Positions 24,601 through 36,399 of a stretch of DNA of 64,000 bases are shown here, one piece after another. Each line of letters starts with the position of its first letter. The first letter of the stretch is position 1. The notes under the pieces were generated by a model, which had not been told where the DNA came from, did not search any database, and was given only the letters and a program-made list of their open reading frames with translations. The position numbers and the translations under genes are program-made. This DNA comes from Poteriospumella lacustris. Taxonomy: Eukaryota; Sar; Chrysophyceae; Chromulinales; Dinobryaceae. Location of the stretch: NCBI GenBank assembly GCA_008000375.1, contig SMOI01000127.1, forward strand, positions 26,055 through 90,054. The letters run 5' to 3'.

Positions 24601-25436
24601 TGGCTGCTGTGGCTGCTATATCTCCTCGTCAGGCGATGCTCCACCGCCAGTTGTTGTGGGCGTTGGAGCATCGAGCGCAACGTGAAGGGTACGCCGTCGT
24701 CTTGCAACGTCCGACGATCTCCCCCGCGTGTAAGTGGTTCCTCAGCTCGGCGCAGCCGTACGGACAAGATGTCTTGAGCGTCCTCGCCCAGCGCCTGGCC
24801 GCTCACTGCGTCGGGCGTGCCCCTGCTGCTGCGGGACTCTCGGACACCTTCGAAGACACCGTGGTGCTGCCATTGCTCACGCATGCGCTCCACCATCAAC
24901 GGGAACACTTCTGGCAGGAGCACATCCGAACGGTGAGTGATCCACCGTTGACGCAGGAACAGGCGATGGAATTGATGAACACGACGGGTCATCCACCGGG
25001 GAAGAATCTGCTCCAGGCGTTGGTCCTGTATGCTTCACCGGGGCTGTTGGCCAAGCTCTGGTCGTTGGGCCAGCGGCTGTGGCTGTATTCCCCCGCCAAC
25101 CAAACGGAGGAGGCGAAGGCGGCCAGCGGCAGTGGAGCGGACGAGGACAACGCGGCTGCGGCGGCGGCTGCGGCGGCGGCGGCGGCACGCACCGCACGTT
25201 GGATATGGACGATGCTTTGCCGTCGGACATGGCTGCAGCACCACCAACACGGACGTCGATTGGTGTTGGATTGGGAAGCGTATGTGTTGCAGGTCGATGG
25301 GGCGGAGGCCGGAACACGTCGGTTGCACGACTGGACCACGTCGGTGCCCATTCTGGACGATGGAGATGGCACCGGCACCGTCCGGGGTAATTTGACATGG
25401 TCGGTGCTGCAACCGATTTTACTCGCTCGTGAGTAG
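21663..25436 (+). CDS. Large Ala/Pro/Thr-rich protein with an ankyrin-like segment, function unknown
   Basis: Single long exon, 1,257 residues from ATG 21663 (MSFIDTVIGLL); an in-frame ATG at 21519 would add 48 unlikely residues. Residues about 40-110 contain one ankyrin-like helix pair (GWTPLALAIVSNASAVVSVLLEHNVD). Globular, Trp- and Leu-rich helical segments follow, interrupted by poly-Ala/Glu and Pro-rich linkers. About residues 660-700 carry tandem copies of RMSFGVPPG. No enzyme motif or membrane segment was recognised. A GTGAGT sits across the stop region (25429) and a strong pyrimidine-tract acceptor ends at 25485. An alternative spliced C-terminus is therefore possible; splicing there would replace the last two residues with a Cys-rich tail of about 30 residues. 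Confidence 0.7.
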   Translation: MSFIDTVIGLLQANDENLHPIQASLAGHEAWVVETRGSVLLWWCCVLNRSKTLSMLLQQWSTALDVNQQFSFNGESGWTPLALAIVSNASAVVSVLLEHNVDWSATTVRPELLRLFPEATSANTDYNQPPPTRKKSKKQRVASSNQLAESSFPVSWLPIFCGHDEIYQVLIARHEVTAATIVWPTLLDLLSQHPTLATRFNTYIASYLLTWQSQYETPSSIAQCYAPATMTRWLLFAIEQRHSSLIRVLSQRLQTLHCPPFVWSIATLKTILPAIVTVDTYPWLMQWFPIDWSRISIASRVQWLQSTIFAAPKVYPSTASDVFDDLQSPWAPRAPFLIAMIHDMFHADGHLGVVFHREKVAKNTQTFYDALHSTLSLFDLWCIRRDVDLVAECVVAWLDTYPVAASSPATAEAIAAEAEAEAEAAATEAAAAEAANASLSPLERMLRSRPPPPPAQPTPAPASTPLPSTMPSDTPPMFPSQPVTNPLYNPMAIFEFTTPPQPPPPSTALDCVRSLAKDAMLWFYLACYNPVTILLWQQRLLRLTGEAADTAVASPEAWRALIHQSWTALVKANSIDELTAADEREYQAQQQQAAEAAAAAAAAAAEAATAAATATPAATPVAPYPSPMVPPTAAGGNTYAIAPFTALNPAAPAVTAAIPPRMSFGVPPGRMSFGVPPGVPLGMSPGMPPAAFASTDQLAVLTMTPATATPASAMPVATSAPFPMSMVISTPLAAFNPATVTNAAFGGQLASLMPAFPHLASPFNTTALRPRLRGVPTVLPTHLARALGLALRWCFVSGHLPSRWPVLRYLWAEWYLPLLVYRLTVLATQPEAPSTLLYQQMQAVQQLTSSLLRIVSVTQHVAPTATATTIATRPLPPSVDEGDEETPIADATELWLRLEAQWQATVPSPWREATDMTAPTIDSATPVQLFRAHVMTEAMWLYASLNDSDSRWSTVGTTATTTAMTAAEAAAAPVAAVAAVAAVAAISPRQAMLHRQLLWALEHRAQREGYAVVLQRPTISPACKWFLSSAQPYGQDVLSVLAQRLAAHCVGRAPAAAGLSDTFEDTVVLPLLTHALHHQREHFWQEHIRTVSDPPLTQEQAMELMNTTGHPPGKNLLQALVLYASPGLLAKLWSLGQRLWLYSPANQTEEAKAASGSGADEDNAAAAAAAAAAAARTARWIWTMLCRRTWLQHHQHGRRLVLDWEAYVLQVDGAEAGTRRLHDWTTSVPILDDGDGTGTVRGNLTWSVLQPILLARE

Positions 25437-25766
25437 AACGCAGAACGCAGAACGTAGAACCGAGAAAGCCCCCCTCTCCCCACAGACCTTGATCATCCAA
25501 TCACCTATGCAGGTGGAGCTGTTATCTCGTGTGCTGTATGTACCCCGTGCTCCTTTCTTTGTCCTGTACCGGGCCCGCCATCGCCTTGACATTATACCCG
25601 TAAGGTTCCGTGTGTAGTAATCGTTTACTTTGTAAAATTGCTGTTACGACGATAGACGTTACCCTCACAAACAGTTCGGGCGCGTGATAAAGAAGAAGAA
25701 GAAAAATAACGGTAGCTGTACCACACGGCACACACGAAAGAAAGACAGATACAGAGAGGTGGCGCG
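25437..25766. other. Convergent intergenic region
   Basis: 330 bp between the ankyrin-like gene stop and the VPS4 stop. Apart from the possible alternative last exon of the plus-strand gene (25486 onward), nothing is seen. Confidence 0.45.
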
Positions 25767-27358
<1,592 letters not shown>

Positions 27359-27793
27359 TCTTTCTTCAAGCTGACCGTTCTATGCGTGATCGAAAGAGAG
27401 CTCACTGTGATAAATCACCAACGCTCCGTTCGAATTGTTGTGTGATCGGGAGGTTTCCAGGAGGTAAACGGTCGCAACTTGACCAAACAGGTTCCTAAGC
27501 CACCGCCGCAGAGCGCGTTGGATCCGATCTCACACCGACACGACGACGATGACGTTTCTTAGGAGAAAAGACGTTTCAAGAAGTGACAGCACAGCTGTCT
27601 CCTCAACAACGTCGACACGTGGACTTTGGTGTGGGCAACGAGCAAAACAATTTCTTTGGCGTTCTTCTACTTCTTCTTCGTCTTCTACTTGATCGAGCAA
27701 GATACCCTGCTGACAGAGGAATTTGAAGTAGTTAAGTGATCGAAGAACGGCACAAGGATTCTGATTTCTATTTGTTGTTATCGATATAGAAAA
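27359..27793. promoter_or_regulatory. Divergent intergenic region (VPS4 / NAXD)
   Basis: 435 bp between opposite start codons; both promoters expected. No recognised element. Confidence 0.4.
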
Positions 27794-29251
27794 ATGAAAG
27801 CATTTTCCGGCTTGACCGTCAATCTTCTTGAGGAAATGCATACATCCTTTGTACATTCCATCAAGTCCATTGTGTCACCCTTGTCATTTAATGCTTACAA
27901 GGGAGTTATGGGCAGAGTTGCTGTTATTGGAGGCTCACGAGATTATACGGGGGCACCGTTCTATGCAGCGGAAGGGGCGCTTAAATTCGGAGCTGACTTA
28001 TCGTTCATCTATTGCTCGAATGAAGCAGCAACACCGATCAAATGTTATTCACCGGAATTGATGGTATCCCCATTCTATGATGATTCCCTTTTCGGGCGTC
28101 CTGCCAGCCACAGTGATTCGGGAACTATCACTTCGGCGATCGAAACGGCAGTTCAAACTGTCGTCAATTCGTTTCCACGAAGCCACGTGTTGGTGATTGG
28201 TCCCGGTTTGGGGCGTAATGAGAATGCCCTTGCAGCAGTCGCGGAAATGATCAAGATCGGACGGGAACAAGAAAAATTGTGAGAATTGTGCTTCCCCCGT
28301 ACCTGACACGAGAGTCTGATTTCGCCACTGTTGTTCAGGATGGTCATTGATGCTGATGGACTTTGGCTGCTTTCGCAATACCCGAGCTTGGTTCGAGGAT
28401 ATAGCAGGTACAACTCTTCTCCTTGTTGCATGAAAAGCAATCGACATTCGCTCAATTCCCATGCTTTGTACTGTAGATGTATTCTCACTCCCAACAAGGC
28501 GGAATTCGACAGATTAGTCGATTCCTTGGAAAAGGAATTACAAGATTCAACGTGGGATAATGCGGAGGATTTAAGAACGGCGTTGCTGACAGACTTGCGA
28601 TCCCCTCTTCCAGAAACGCAGACTAGAGCAGTCAGTCTGGCGTTGGGAGGTGTAACGGTTGTCCGCAAGGGTGAATTCGACTTGGTCACCAACGGAGGAG
28701 ATGTATTCAAACTCTTGTATCGTGGATCGCCACGTCGTTGTGGTGGTCAAGGTGATATCTTGGCTGGATGCTTAGGTGTGGCATTTTATTGGGCGAGCAA
28801 GGTACGTGACTTCTGTCGTTTTGGTGTCGGTCGATAGACGCACAGATGGACTAAAGAGTCTTCGTGTTTTCAACAGAATACTAACGCCGCGGAAGAAGCA
28901 TTGAGAAATCTGCGTGATGCATCAGACTACGTTGAGAAGGTGGAAGTTCCGTCATCCTTGACGTTGGAAGACTTGTCATCGGTGTATCCAGATTTGGATG
29001 AGAACTTTGCTGTCTCGATGACGAAGAGTGTTACGGCCACTGGAGGTCTGGGCCCATCAGGATTTGTGAGGAAGACAAATCATTCGCGAATTCGTGATGG
29101 TGCCATTCTGAGTACTCTTTTGGCCTTATCTGTAGTGAAGCAAGCATCTGTGCTCGCCTTCAAACAACATGGTCGTTCGATGACTTCGCCAGATGTTCTG
29201 AAAATGGTGGGCCCAGCGTTCAGTCTGATTGTTGACGAAGGTAACGAGTAG
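27794..29251 (+). CDS. NAXD: ATP/ADP-dependent NAD(P)H-hydrate dehydratase
   Basis: Four exons: 27794-28278, 28339-28407, 28477-28801 and 28877-29251; 417 residues, a little longer than typical NAXD (about 340-390). It repairs damaged hydrated NADH and NADPH, using ATP or ADP to reverse the hydration. Ribokinase-like fold motifs are visible: GVMGRVAVIGGS near the start, the VIGPGLGRN turn, MVIDADGLWLL, the ILTPNKAEFDRL signature (the TPN-x-x-E motif), GGVTVVRKG, and the catalytic GGQGDILAG loop. The C-terminal exon has an insertion relative to usual lengths (TLEDLSSVYPDLDENFAVS). The partner epimerase NAXE is not in the window. No convincing targeting peptide is seen. Confidence 0.92.
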
Positions 29252-29406
29252 CAAGAACATCAATGATTGACCAGGAAATCGGAAGTAATCGGACACAACA
29301 TCGAACGTGTCTTTTCTCCATGTCCATCGAGTTACGGATACTTACAAAAGGGTAACACGAGAACAAATGCATAATATCAACCACCCCAAAACGCCACTCA
29401 GCGTAA

Positions 29407-30109
29407 TTATTCAGACATAACAGATTCATTGTCTTCATCCACAACATCCGCCGCACTTTCTTTTGAATCAACAATCGCAGTCGATTGCTGATCTGCTTGA
29501 CTATCCGTTTTCGCCGACGATTTTCTTGGTTTCTTCGCAGGTGGATCAGCAGATGCTCTATAATATATACACCGAGTTATGTGATCATAATTCACAATGT
29601 ACGCGTGGGAGGTGAGTGGGAGGGAACGTACTCTGCCTTCTTTTCTCGTTTCTTTTTCTCCTTCGGCTCTTTGACTTCTTTAGGTTCTGCCGCTTTCGTT
29701 CTGCCACGGTTTGTTAACTGAACCGTGGATGCTCTATACTCTGTGATATTCTTTAGCTTCTTCCGCAGAATTAGTTCTGCCAATAAGCTGCATTCCTCCT
29801 GCAACAACGAACAACGAGTTGAAACAAGCGCGACGTATTTCTTGGTTCGCCGGTTAACTGTTTACCTGCACCTTCGAGATCTCTTTGTTCGTCTACAAAT
29901 TGAAATTAAACAGGAAGCGTAATGAAATAGTTTTTTTTTACGCAACTGCCCTTCTGCCGAAGGAATCATTCATTACCTCGGCAAGTAGCTCACGAAGAGC
30001 TTCAGCTTCTTGTTCGGACATGAACTTTTGATACCGTCGCACAAATTTATAATCAAGCTCCACTGTCAGGGGGGACCGTTTATCTGACCAATGACGGTAC
30101 GACCTTAAA
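29407..30109 (-). CDS. Small basic Lys/Glu-rich protein, 5' end unresolved
   Basis: Exons recognised by splice signals and phase: 30109-29977, 29892-29866 (a 27-nt microexon encoding TNKEISKVQ), 29798-29632 and 29557-29407. They encode at least 158 residues. The reading continues upstream of 30109 into an exon that could not be placed; an internal ATG at 30021 could start a shorter 128-residue form. It starts with SYRHWSDKRSPL and a helical, coiled-coil-like stretch (FVRRYQKFMSEQEAEALREL). Then comes LKNITEYRASTVQLTNRGRTK and a highly charged nuclear-localisation-like tail (EPKEKKKREKKAE, AKKPRKSSAK) ending acidic. Composition suggests a nuclear protein. Family not recognised. Confidence 0.55.
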
Positions 30110-30449
30110 CTGCAATGAGGAATTCTGCTCTATCAAACTGCGTTCTTGTTTGTTTGTTGTCACTAATCCAACAATCCAACAAAGAAAGCGCATTTAGTAC
30201 TTCTATTTGATTTAACATACAATATAAATGATGAATATATGGTGAGTAATGTACTATTTGTTGCTTTGTCGCAGCAACTTCTTTCAGTTTTGCTCGAGTT
30301 CTAACTAAGTGAGCTTCATCTTCGAATACAATCGTATTACGCGTTGACCTATTCACGAAATCATGCAGCGAAAAGTAATACAGCATTCTGCAACGATTTT
30401 GCAGTCGGGTCTTTGTAAAACTAACAGTTTCCATCGCCCTAGCCCAACA
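30110..30449. promoter_or_regulatory. Divergent intergenic or 5' region
   Basis: AT-rich region between the small basic gene and the hydroxylase. It must contain the missing first exon of the minus-strand gene and both promoters. A minus-strand open frame at 30434-30105 contains FEDEAHLVRTRAKLKE, which might belong to that exon, but no splice join in the right phase was found. Confidence 0.4.
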
Positions 30450-31219
30450 ATGTTCTTCTTCCCCGGGTTGAATACCCAGCCTGTGTGGTCCAACGACTTA
30501 TTCCCTGACATCGTGCAGACTTTGAAGGAGAATAAGAGCGTTATTCTCGCCGAGTATCAAACTCTTTTGAAGAATTGTCCAAAGTCCGACTATGAAGTCG
30601 AAGATCAGCACAAGCGACTCCATCAAGGCAACTGGGATTGGCACAGCTACGTTCTCAAAGGAAATCGCCAGGCTGACTTCGCTGTCCACTGTCCACAAAC
30701 AGTGAGCATTCTGGAGTCATTTCAATTTCCGCGCCTCATGACCGGAACCCCATTCAGTTTCGCATTCTTCAGCACCATGCATCCAAACACAAGTATCAAC
30801 AGCCACAGCAGCCCTTGCAATTTGCGACTTCGATGCCATTTCCCACTCCTCCTTCCAAAGGAAGGAGATTTAGGAATCCGCATCGCAGACAAAACCGTAC
30901 GATGGCAAGAAGGGGAGCCGATCTTCTTCGACGATTGCTACGACCATGAAGGTAACTCACCAGTGAATTCCAGTAAATAAAAGTGTGTACTTTATCAAAT
31001 GGATTGCGTGTTGTTACAGTCTGGAATAAGACCAACGAGTCTCGAGTCATTTTGCTTTTTGATTTATGGTACGTTGTGCTTCTTTTTGATGATTTGGGTG
31101 GAAAACTTATACTCACCGGTTTACCCCTCTTCAGGCATCCCGAACTGGTTCCAGATGAAATTGTTGCCATTCAGGCGATGTTTGACGAGGCTAAATCGAA
31201 AGGATGGTTGAAGAAATAG
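30450..31219 (+). CDS. Aspartyl/asparaginyl beta-hydroxylase family protein
   Basis: Three exons: 30450-30951, 31020-31068 and 31135-31219; 211 residues, the size of a bare catalytic domain. It begins MFFFPGLNTQPVWSNDLFP, the usual opening of the ASPH domain. The core motif HSSPCNLRLRCHFPLLLP supplies the first iron His and the 2-oxoglutarate arginine region. GIRIADKTVRWQEGEPIFFDDCYDHEVWN, read across the first splice, supplies the second iron His in HEVWN. As in ASPH itself, no carboxylate iron ligand is apparent, only two His. The family hydroxylates Asp or Asn in EGF-like domains using 2-oxoglutarate and O2. This copy lacks a signal peptide or membrane anchor, so its substrate and compartment are uncertain. 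ATG 30363 upstream is in frame but adds atypical sequence. Confidence 0.87.
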
Positions 31220-31549
31220 ACATATTTTCCTAAGTATCGTCAGTATTTTGTAATCCATGGGTAAAAGGGGCGACGACAAAGACCGGTGCTGTTGAACTAC
31301 CTGCTAATGTTACCGTATGTCAACGATGAAATCGCCTCGCTCCCTTCATCCGCAAGATTCGGCTTTGCTAAATAATAAACCATTGATATACATTGAAAGA
31401 CAAAACTATTCACAGAGAAGTGAGAAAAAAAGTGACGTCAATTATATTTTGTACACACATTCCGGCCATCCCGACAAAGTTCAGGAGGCTCACTACACTA
31501 TCCATATACACCATGAAACGGTGATACTGACTCGGAGAGAACGGAAAAT
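31220..31549. other. Convergent intergenic region
   Basis: 330 bp between the hydroxylase and BiP stops, AT-rich, probably the two 3' UTRs. No gene seen. Confidence 0.45.
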
Positions 31550-33581
31550 TTACAATTCATCATCTCCTTCATCCTCCTCATCAGCGCCGGCGCTTCCACC
31601 AGCCTTCTGGTAAGCCTTCTTGATCAAAGGATTCGAGACCTGCTCAACTTCCTTCTGCTTGGCGGCATACTCCTCAGCATCAGCTTCAGGGTTCTCCTCG
31701 AGCCAGTCAAGAGTCTCATCGATCATAGAGACCAACTCGTTCTTCTCTGCGGCTTCAATGTTCTTGCCGATACCTTTCTCGTCGTCATCAAGAGTGTTCT
31801 TGAGGTTGTACAGGTAGCTCTCCAAGCCGTTACGGGCGTTGATGCGACCCTGGACCTTCTTGTCCTCCTCAGCGAACTCCTCAGCCTCACGAACCATGCG
31901 CTCGATCTCCTCCTCAGACAAACGACCCTTGTCAGCGGTAATGGTGATCTTCTCAGCCTTACCAGTGCCCTTGTCGGCAGCAGAGACTTGCAAGATACCG
32001 TTGGCATCAATTTCGAAGGTGACCTCGATCTGAGGAACACCACGAGGAGCAGGAGGAATACCAGTGAGCTCGAACTTTCCAAGCTGGTGGTTGTCCTTGG
32101 TCATGGCACGCTCACCCTCGAAGACTTGAATCAGGACAGCAGGTTGGTTGTCCTGGTAAGTGGAGAAGGTCTGGGACTTCTTGGTGGGGATAACAGTGTT
32201 GCGGTTAATGATCTTGGTCATGACACCACCCACGGTCTCGATACCCTGGGAAAGAGGGGTCACATCGAGCAAGAGAACCTCCTGAGTGGTATCCTCACCA
32301 CCCAAGATACCACCCTGAACAGCGGCACCGAAGGCAACAGCCTCATCAGGGTTGACACCACGAGAAGGCTCCTTGCCGTCGAAGAACTCCTTCAACAAGG
32401 TCTGGACCTTAGGAATGCGAGTGGAACCACCAACAAGGACGATCTCATCAACCTCAGACTTGCTCATGTCAGAGTCCTCCATCACCTTCTGAACAGGGCC
32501 CAAAGTCTTCTTGAACAAATCCAAGTTCAATTCCTCGAAACGAGCACGAGTCAAGGTCTCAGAGAAATCAGTGCCATCCATCAGGCCCTCAATCTCCAAA
32601 CGAGCTTGGTGCTGAGAAGACAAAGTGCGCTTGACACGCTCAACTTCACGGCGAAGCTTCTGCAAGGCACGCTTGTCGCTGGCGATGTCCAAGTTGTCAC
32701 GCTTCTTCAACATCTTGATGAAGTATTGCATGACGCGTTGATCGAAGTCCTCACCACCCAAGTGAGTATCACCGTTGGTGGCCAACACTTCGAACACACC
32801 GTTGTCGATGGTGAGAAGGGTAACATCGAAAGTTCCTCCACCAAGATCGAAGACAAGGATGTTCTTCTCGCCACCCTTCTTATCCAAACCGTACGCGATA
32901 GCGGCGGCGGTAGGCTCGTTGATGATACGTTGGACGCTCATACCAGAGATGGTACCGGCATCCTTCGTAGCCTGTCTCTGCGCATCATTGAAATAGGCAG
33001 GAACAGTGACCACAGCGTGTCTGATCTCCTTTCCGAGGTACGTCTCGGCGATTTCCTTCATCTTGGACAAGATCATGGCAGACACTTCCTCAGGAGCGAA
33101 CTGTCTGGGCTTTCCATCGATGACAATTTCAACGTAAGGCTTGTCATCCTTGGAAACAACCTTGTAGGGGAAAAGCTTCTTGTCAGCTTGGACCGACTTG
33201 TCGCTGTACTTTCTGCCAATAAGACGCTTGACGTCGAAGACAGTGTTCTCAGGGTTGATAGTAGCCTGATTCTTGGCAGAGTCACCGATCAAGCGCTCTC
33301 CATCGTCAGTCCAGGCGACGTAGGAAGGGGTGATACGGTTACCCTGATCGTTGGCAATGATCTCAACCTTGCCGTGCTTGTAGACACCAACGCAAGAGTA
33401 GGTGGTTCCCAAGTCAATACCGATGACAGTTCCAATGGGCTGATCATCAGCATAAATCATGGACAGTGCTACACAACCGAACATGCAAGAAATTGAGTCA
33501 CATCGAAAAATTGACCTAACATCTTCATCCACACTTACCTCCCAAGAGCACCAAAGCCAATGCACAGAACAATCTGTTCAT
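31550..33581 (-). CDS. BiP: ER-lumenal Hsp70 chaperone BiP/GRP78
   Basis: Two exons: 33581-33539 (encoding only the start of the signal peptide) and 33468-31550; 653 residues. The spliced N-terminus [17 protein letters not shown] then MIYA is a clear signal peptide. The three Hsp70 signatures are present: [26 protein letters not shown] and [17 protein letters not shown]. The substrate-binding domain and lid follow, ending in an acidic tail, GDDEL, an HDEL/KDEL-type retrieval signal. BiP folds secretory proteins and drives translocation and ER-associated degradation through ATP cycling. Codon use is strongly biased (GTC, ACC, AAG), as expected for a highly expressed gene. A 502-codon antisense open frame across this gene is the well-known Hsp70 codon artefact. 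No ER-stress element was confidently read upstream. Confidence 0.97.
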
Positions 33582-34155
33582 TTCCAATTATCGAAAGTAA
33601 GTAGACTCCCAACAAAAAGATTCGAATTTGGTTGTGACTAGTTGCAGGCAATTCTTCACGTGGATATCGAAGATCTAGAAACCTTCCTGCGTTTTCCATG
33701 TGCCAAAGTGAAGGAAACACAGTTGGCGCCACGCCACAGGTTTTGTACGCGTGGCCTTTTCGTTCAGCGACACTGAAACGTTATTGCGTGCATAAACCGT
33801 ATAGCAGCACGACGTATTCGGCGTTGTATATTGCGGGAAGATGAAATATGTTGTACACTATGAAAAAAGTGGAAACAACGGAATAATTGGGAAATAAAGC
33901 GGATTTTCTGAACATTTTCAACTGAAACTAAGCAAAATTTGATGCCCCTCAACGATGCGGCTGAATCCAAGTGCACAGCGTTTGCAAGATGAAGAACCAG
34001 CACACGGGCACAGTGAATATATAAGTATCCTTTCGCAAGTGCCGAAGAATTTGTTTGGTGATCAACAAAACAATAAGAGACCTCTGGCTGAATCCTGTCG
34101 TCAACCTTTTCAGTCCCAAGCAATTGAGTGAGACCGACATCTACAAAGTTGAACT
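33582..34155. promoter_or_regulatory. Divergent intergenic region (BiP / GRAM-VASt)
   Basis: About 0.57 kb between opposite starts. It should hold the BiP promoter; imperfect GAA/TTC blocks occur at 33669-33686 but do not match a spaced heat-shock element, so none is claimed. Confidence 0.4.
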
Positions 34156-36159
34156 ATGGCAGAACCACCTTTGGATTCAGTGTTGGCAACGGGTGTTGCA
34201 AGCCAAATTCCTGAAGTATCACGAGAGGAGATTCTTCGACAAATATTTGGTGATGTTGGGGAGCTTATTGATGGTACGATATTAGGATTTGAGCAAAGAG
34301 AGTTCATATAGGTCATCATCACCAACGAAATGTATACAGACTTCACTTGCGCTGTTGAGAGCACAGTTTTAATTCACGGACGCCTTTATGTTACGAGCAA
34401 ATTCATTTGCTTTTACTCGAATCTTTTTGGTCTGGAAAAGAGAATTCGAATCCCGTATGCGCACATCAAGGCGATCACCAAAGAAAATACAGCGATGGTC
34501 ATTCCGAATGCTATTGGAATCGCAACAGGTGCGTTTTCTTGGTCACTGTGCAGGTTTACCAAAAACAATGTGAACTTATGATGTTTTTCTGTACATTTCC
34601 AAAAGACAAAAAGTCCTACACGTTCCGTTCGTTTTGGGACAGAGACGAATGCCATCGCATGCTGAACTTGTTTCTCACACGATTCAGAGCGAAGGAGCCC
34701 TTGAAAAGTGCGGACAGTGGAGCAGCGAGCCGAAGGGCATCTGCTACTCTGGCACCGTTGGTTGATCCAAACGAGGCAAAACTTTTCGGTGCTGCTCCAC
34801 TTCCCACTGGTGAGTCACGAAGTAGCAAGAAGGAGGGCTCCTCGGCTGACGAGGATCAAGAATCAGAGCCGGTCGTTCGTGACCGCCGCGGTAGCGCGAG
34901 GATACTGATGACTCAATCTCCACCTTCTACCAGCGATAAGGACCCGAAAAGACTTTCTCAAAGACCTCTTCCTTCCGAACCTGCCTCAGCCACATCTGCT
35001 GAATCGTCAGGACGAAGAGCGTCGAGAATAATGGATCCTTCAGCTGTAAATACAGAGGATGTCATGGACTATGGTAAGGATTGCGTCATATTCGAATGTG
35101 ATAGTGCTTGTGAATGACTCTTCTTTTCTATCGTTAGAAACGGGAATACGACCAGAGTCAGTTCGCGTCGATTTGACTAAGGCCGATTGGGCGTTGAAGT
35201 ACGAACAAGAACTGTCACGAGTCCGTCTAAAGTTAGTGGTTGTTCAAGATCAAGTGTTGAACATTACCTTGGACGAGTTTTACAAACTTTTTCTGGACAA
35301 CAATGCACCGATGTCTATTTTGAAGTATCATCAAATGGTCAAGGACACCAACTTGACCTTGTCTCAATGGGAAACAATGTCACAGAGTCTTGGTATGGGC
35401 CGTGAGTTGAGATTCTTCAAGCCAGTGAATCTTCCTGGGTTAGCATCTACACGAGGCATTAAAGTTCAACGATGTGTTCAATTTGGCGATTATGGTTTGG
35501 TTGTTTGCTCATCGACGCGTTTGGAAGATGTCCCCGCTGCTGATACTTTCAGTGTTGATGATGCATTGGCGGTAAGAACATCGGTGTGACTTATTTGGTA
35601 GTTTGTTGTGATAATCTTATGTATTGGTTCGCAGGTGAAAGCAATCGACGGCAACAAAGTCTCCTTCGAAATCACGTTTCAAGTGTCATTTGTGAAGTCG
35701 ACCTACATGAAGTATATCATTGAACGCAGTACGAATGGAGAAATGACAAAATGGCTGGACACATTCGCTGCACAAATCAAGAAAACGGTGGATAATTACA
35801 AGAATGGATCTCTTTCGTTAAGCAGTGGCGATGTTTCCACTACGGAAACACCTTCGTCAAAAGAGCCAGATTCTGTTCCACAAAAAGTAGTTCCAGAAAC
35901 AACGTCACCTTCCTCCACCAACAAAGCATCATCGGAAGGTTCTGTTGTTGCCCCTTCTCCATCTGTTGTCCCTTCTTCCACGCCGCAAACATCGTCCCCT
36001 TTCCGAGACTATCTTGTATTGGCTTTATTGACTCTATTGGTTATTCTCTTAAGCGTTGATTTTCTGCGGTGGCGGAATGTGGATGCAGAAATGCGAGACT
36101 TGCGATCGAAACTCGCTGCAATGGAATCGCTAGTAAATTCCATTGCGCGATCACCATAG
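34156..36159 (+). CDS. GRAM-VASt membrane protein (Aster/Lam-type sterol transfer)
   Basis: Five exons: 34156-34273, 34340-34528, 34606-35073, 35138-35571 and 35635-36159; 577 residues, all joins in phase. Residues about 35-130 form the GRAM domain (DDFTCAVESTVLIHGRLYVT, FICFYSNLFG, then IPNAIGIATDKKSYTFRSF across splices). After a Ser-rich linker comes the VASt domain at about 300-455, with its signature VNLPGLASTRGIKVQR followed by CSSTRLEDVPAAD. A Ser/Pro/Thr-rich stretch precedes one transmembrane helix at about 527-547 (YLVLALLTLLVILLSVDFL) and a short coiled tail. This is the architecture of GRAMD1/Aster and yeast Lam/Ltc proteins, which are ER-anchored, recognise anionic lipid through GRAM and carry sterol in the VASt pocket at contact sites. 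Sterol specificity is inferred from the family. Confidence 0.92.
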
Positions 36160-36399
36160 TGTCGCACGTTTCTTCATTTGTTTTCTTCTCGTTCGTCGGT
36201 TGTTGTAGTTCAAATAAGAATAGATCTTCTTGTTCTTTTTGTTAAGTCCTCTAAGTGGAGGCAGATGTAATACGTTGCAAAAGAGAGGATCAATCATCTG
36301 TTCGCTCTAACCCGGAAATCACTATAGGAACCCGGAAATCCCACCGGTCCAGGTCTGGTAAATCGGAAACCCGACATCTTTCACAAGTCATCACGTTCC
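36160..36399. other. Intergenic region with a short direct repeat
   Basis: 240 bp between two plus-strand genes. The 12-mer AACCCGGAAATC at 36309-36320 recurs with one changed base at 36329-36340, a short direct repeat upstream of the receptor gene. It could be promoter sequence; no factor is recognised. Confidence 0.4.

Noticed and set aside
31988-33496. 502-codon frame antisense to BiP
   Set aside because: A classic artefact of Hsp70 codon bias; no independent features.
33661-33690. Possible heat-shock element upstream of BiP
   Set aside because: GAA and TTC blocks are present, but their spacing does not fit the nGAAn array.
33764-34140. Minus-strand frames of 119 and 63 codons upstream of BiP
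   Set aside because: No family resemblance or splice support; overlaps the BiP/GRAM promoter interval and the first GRAM exon.
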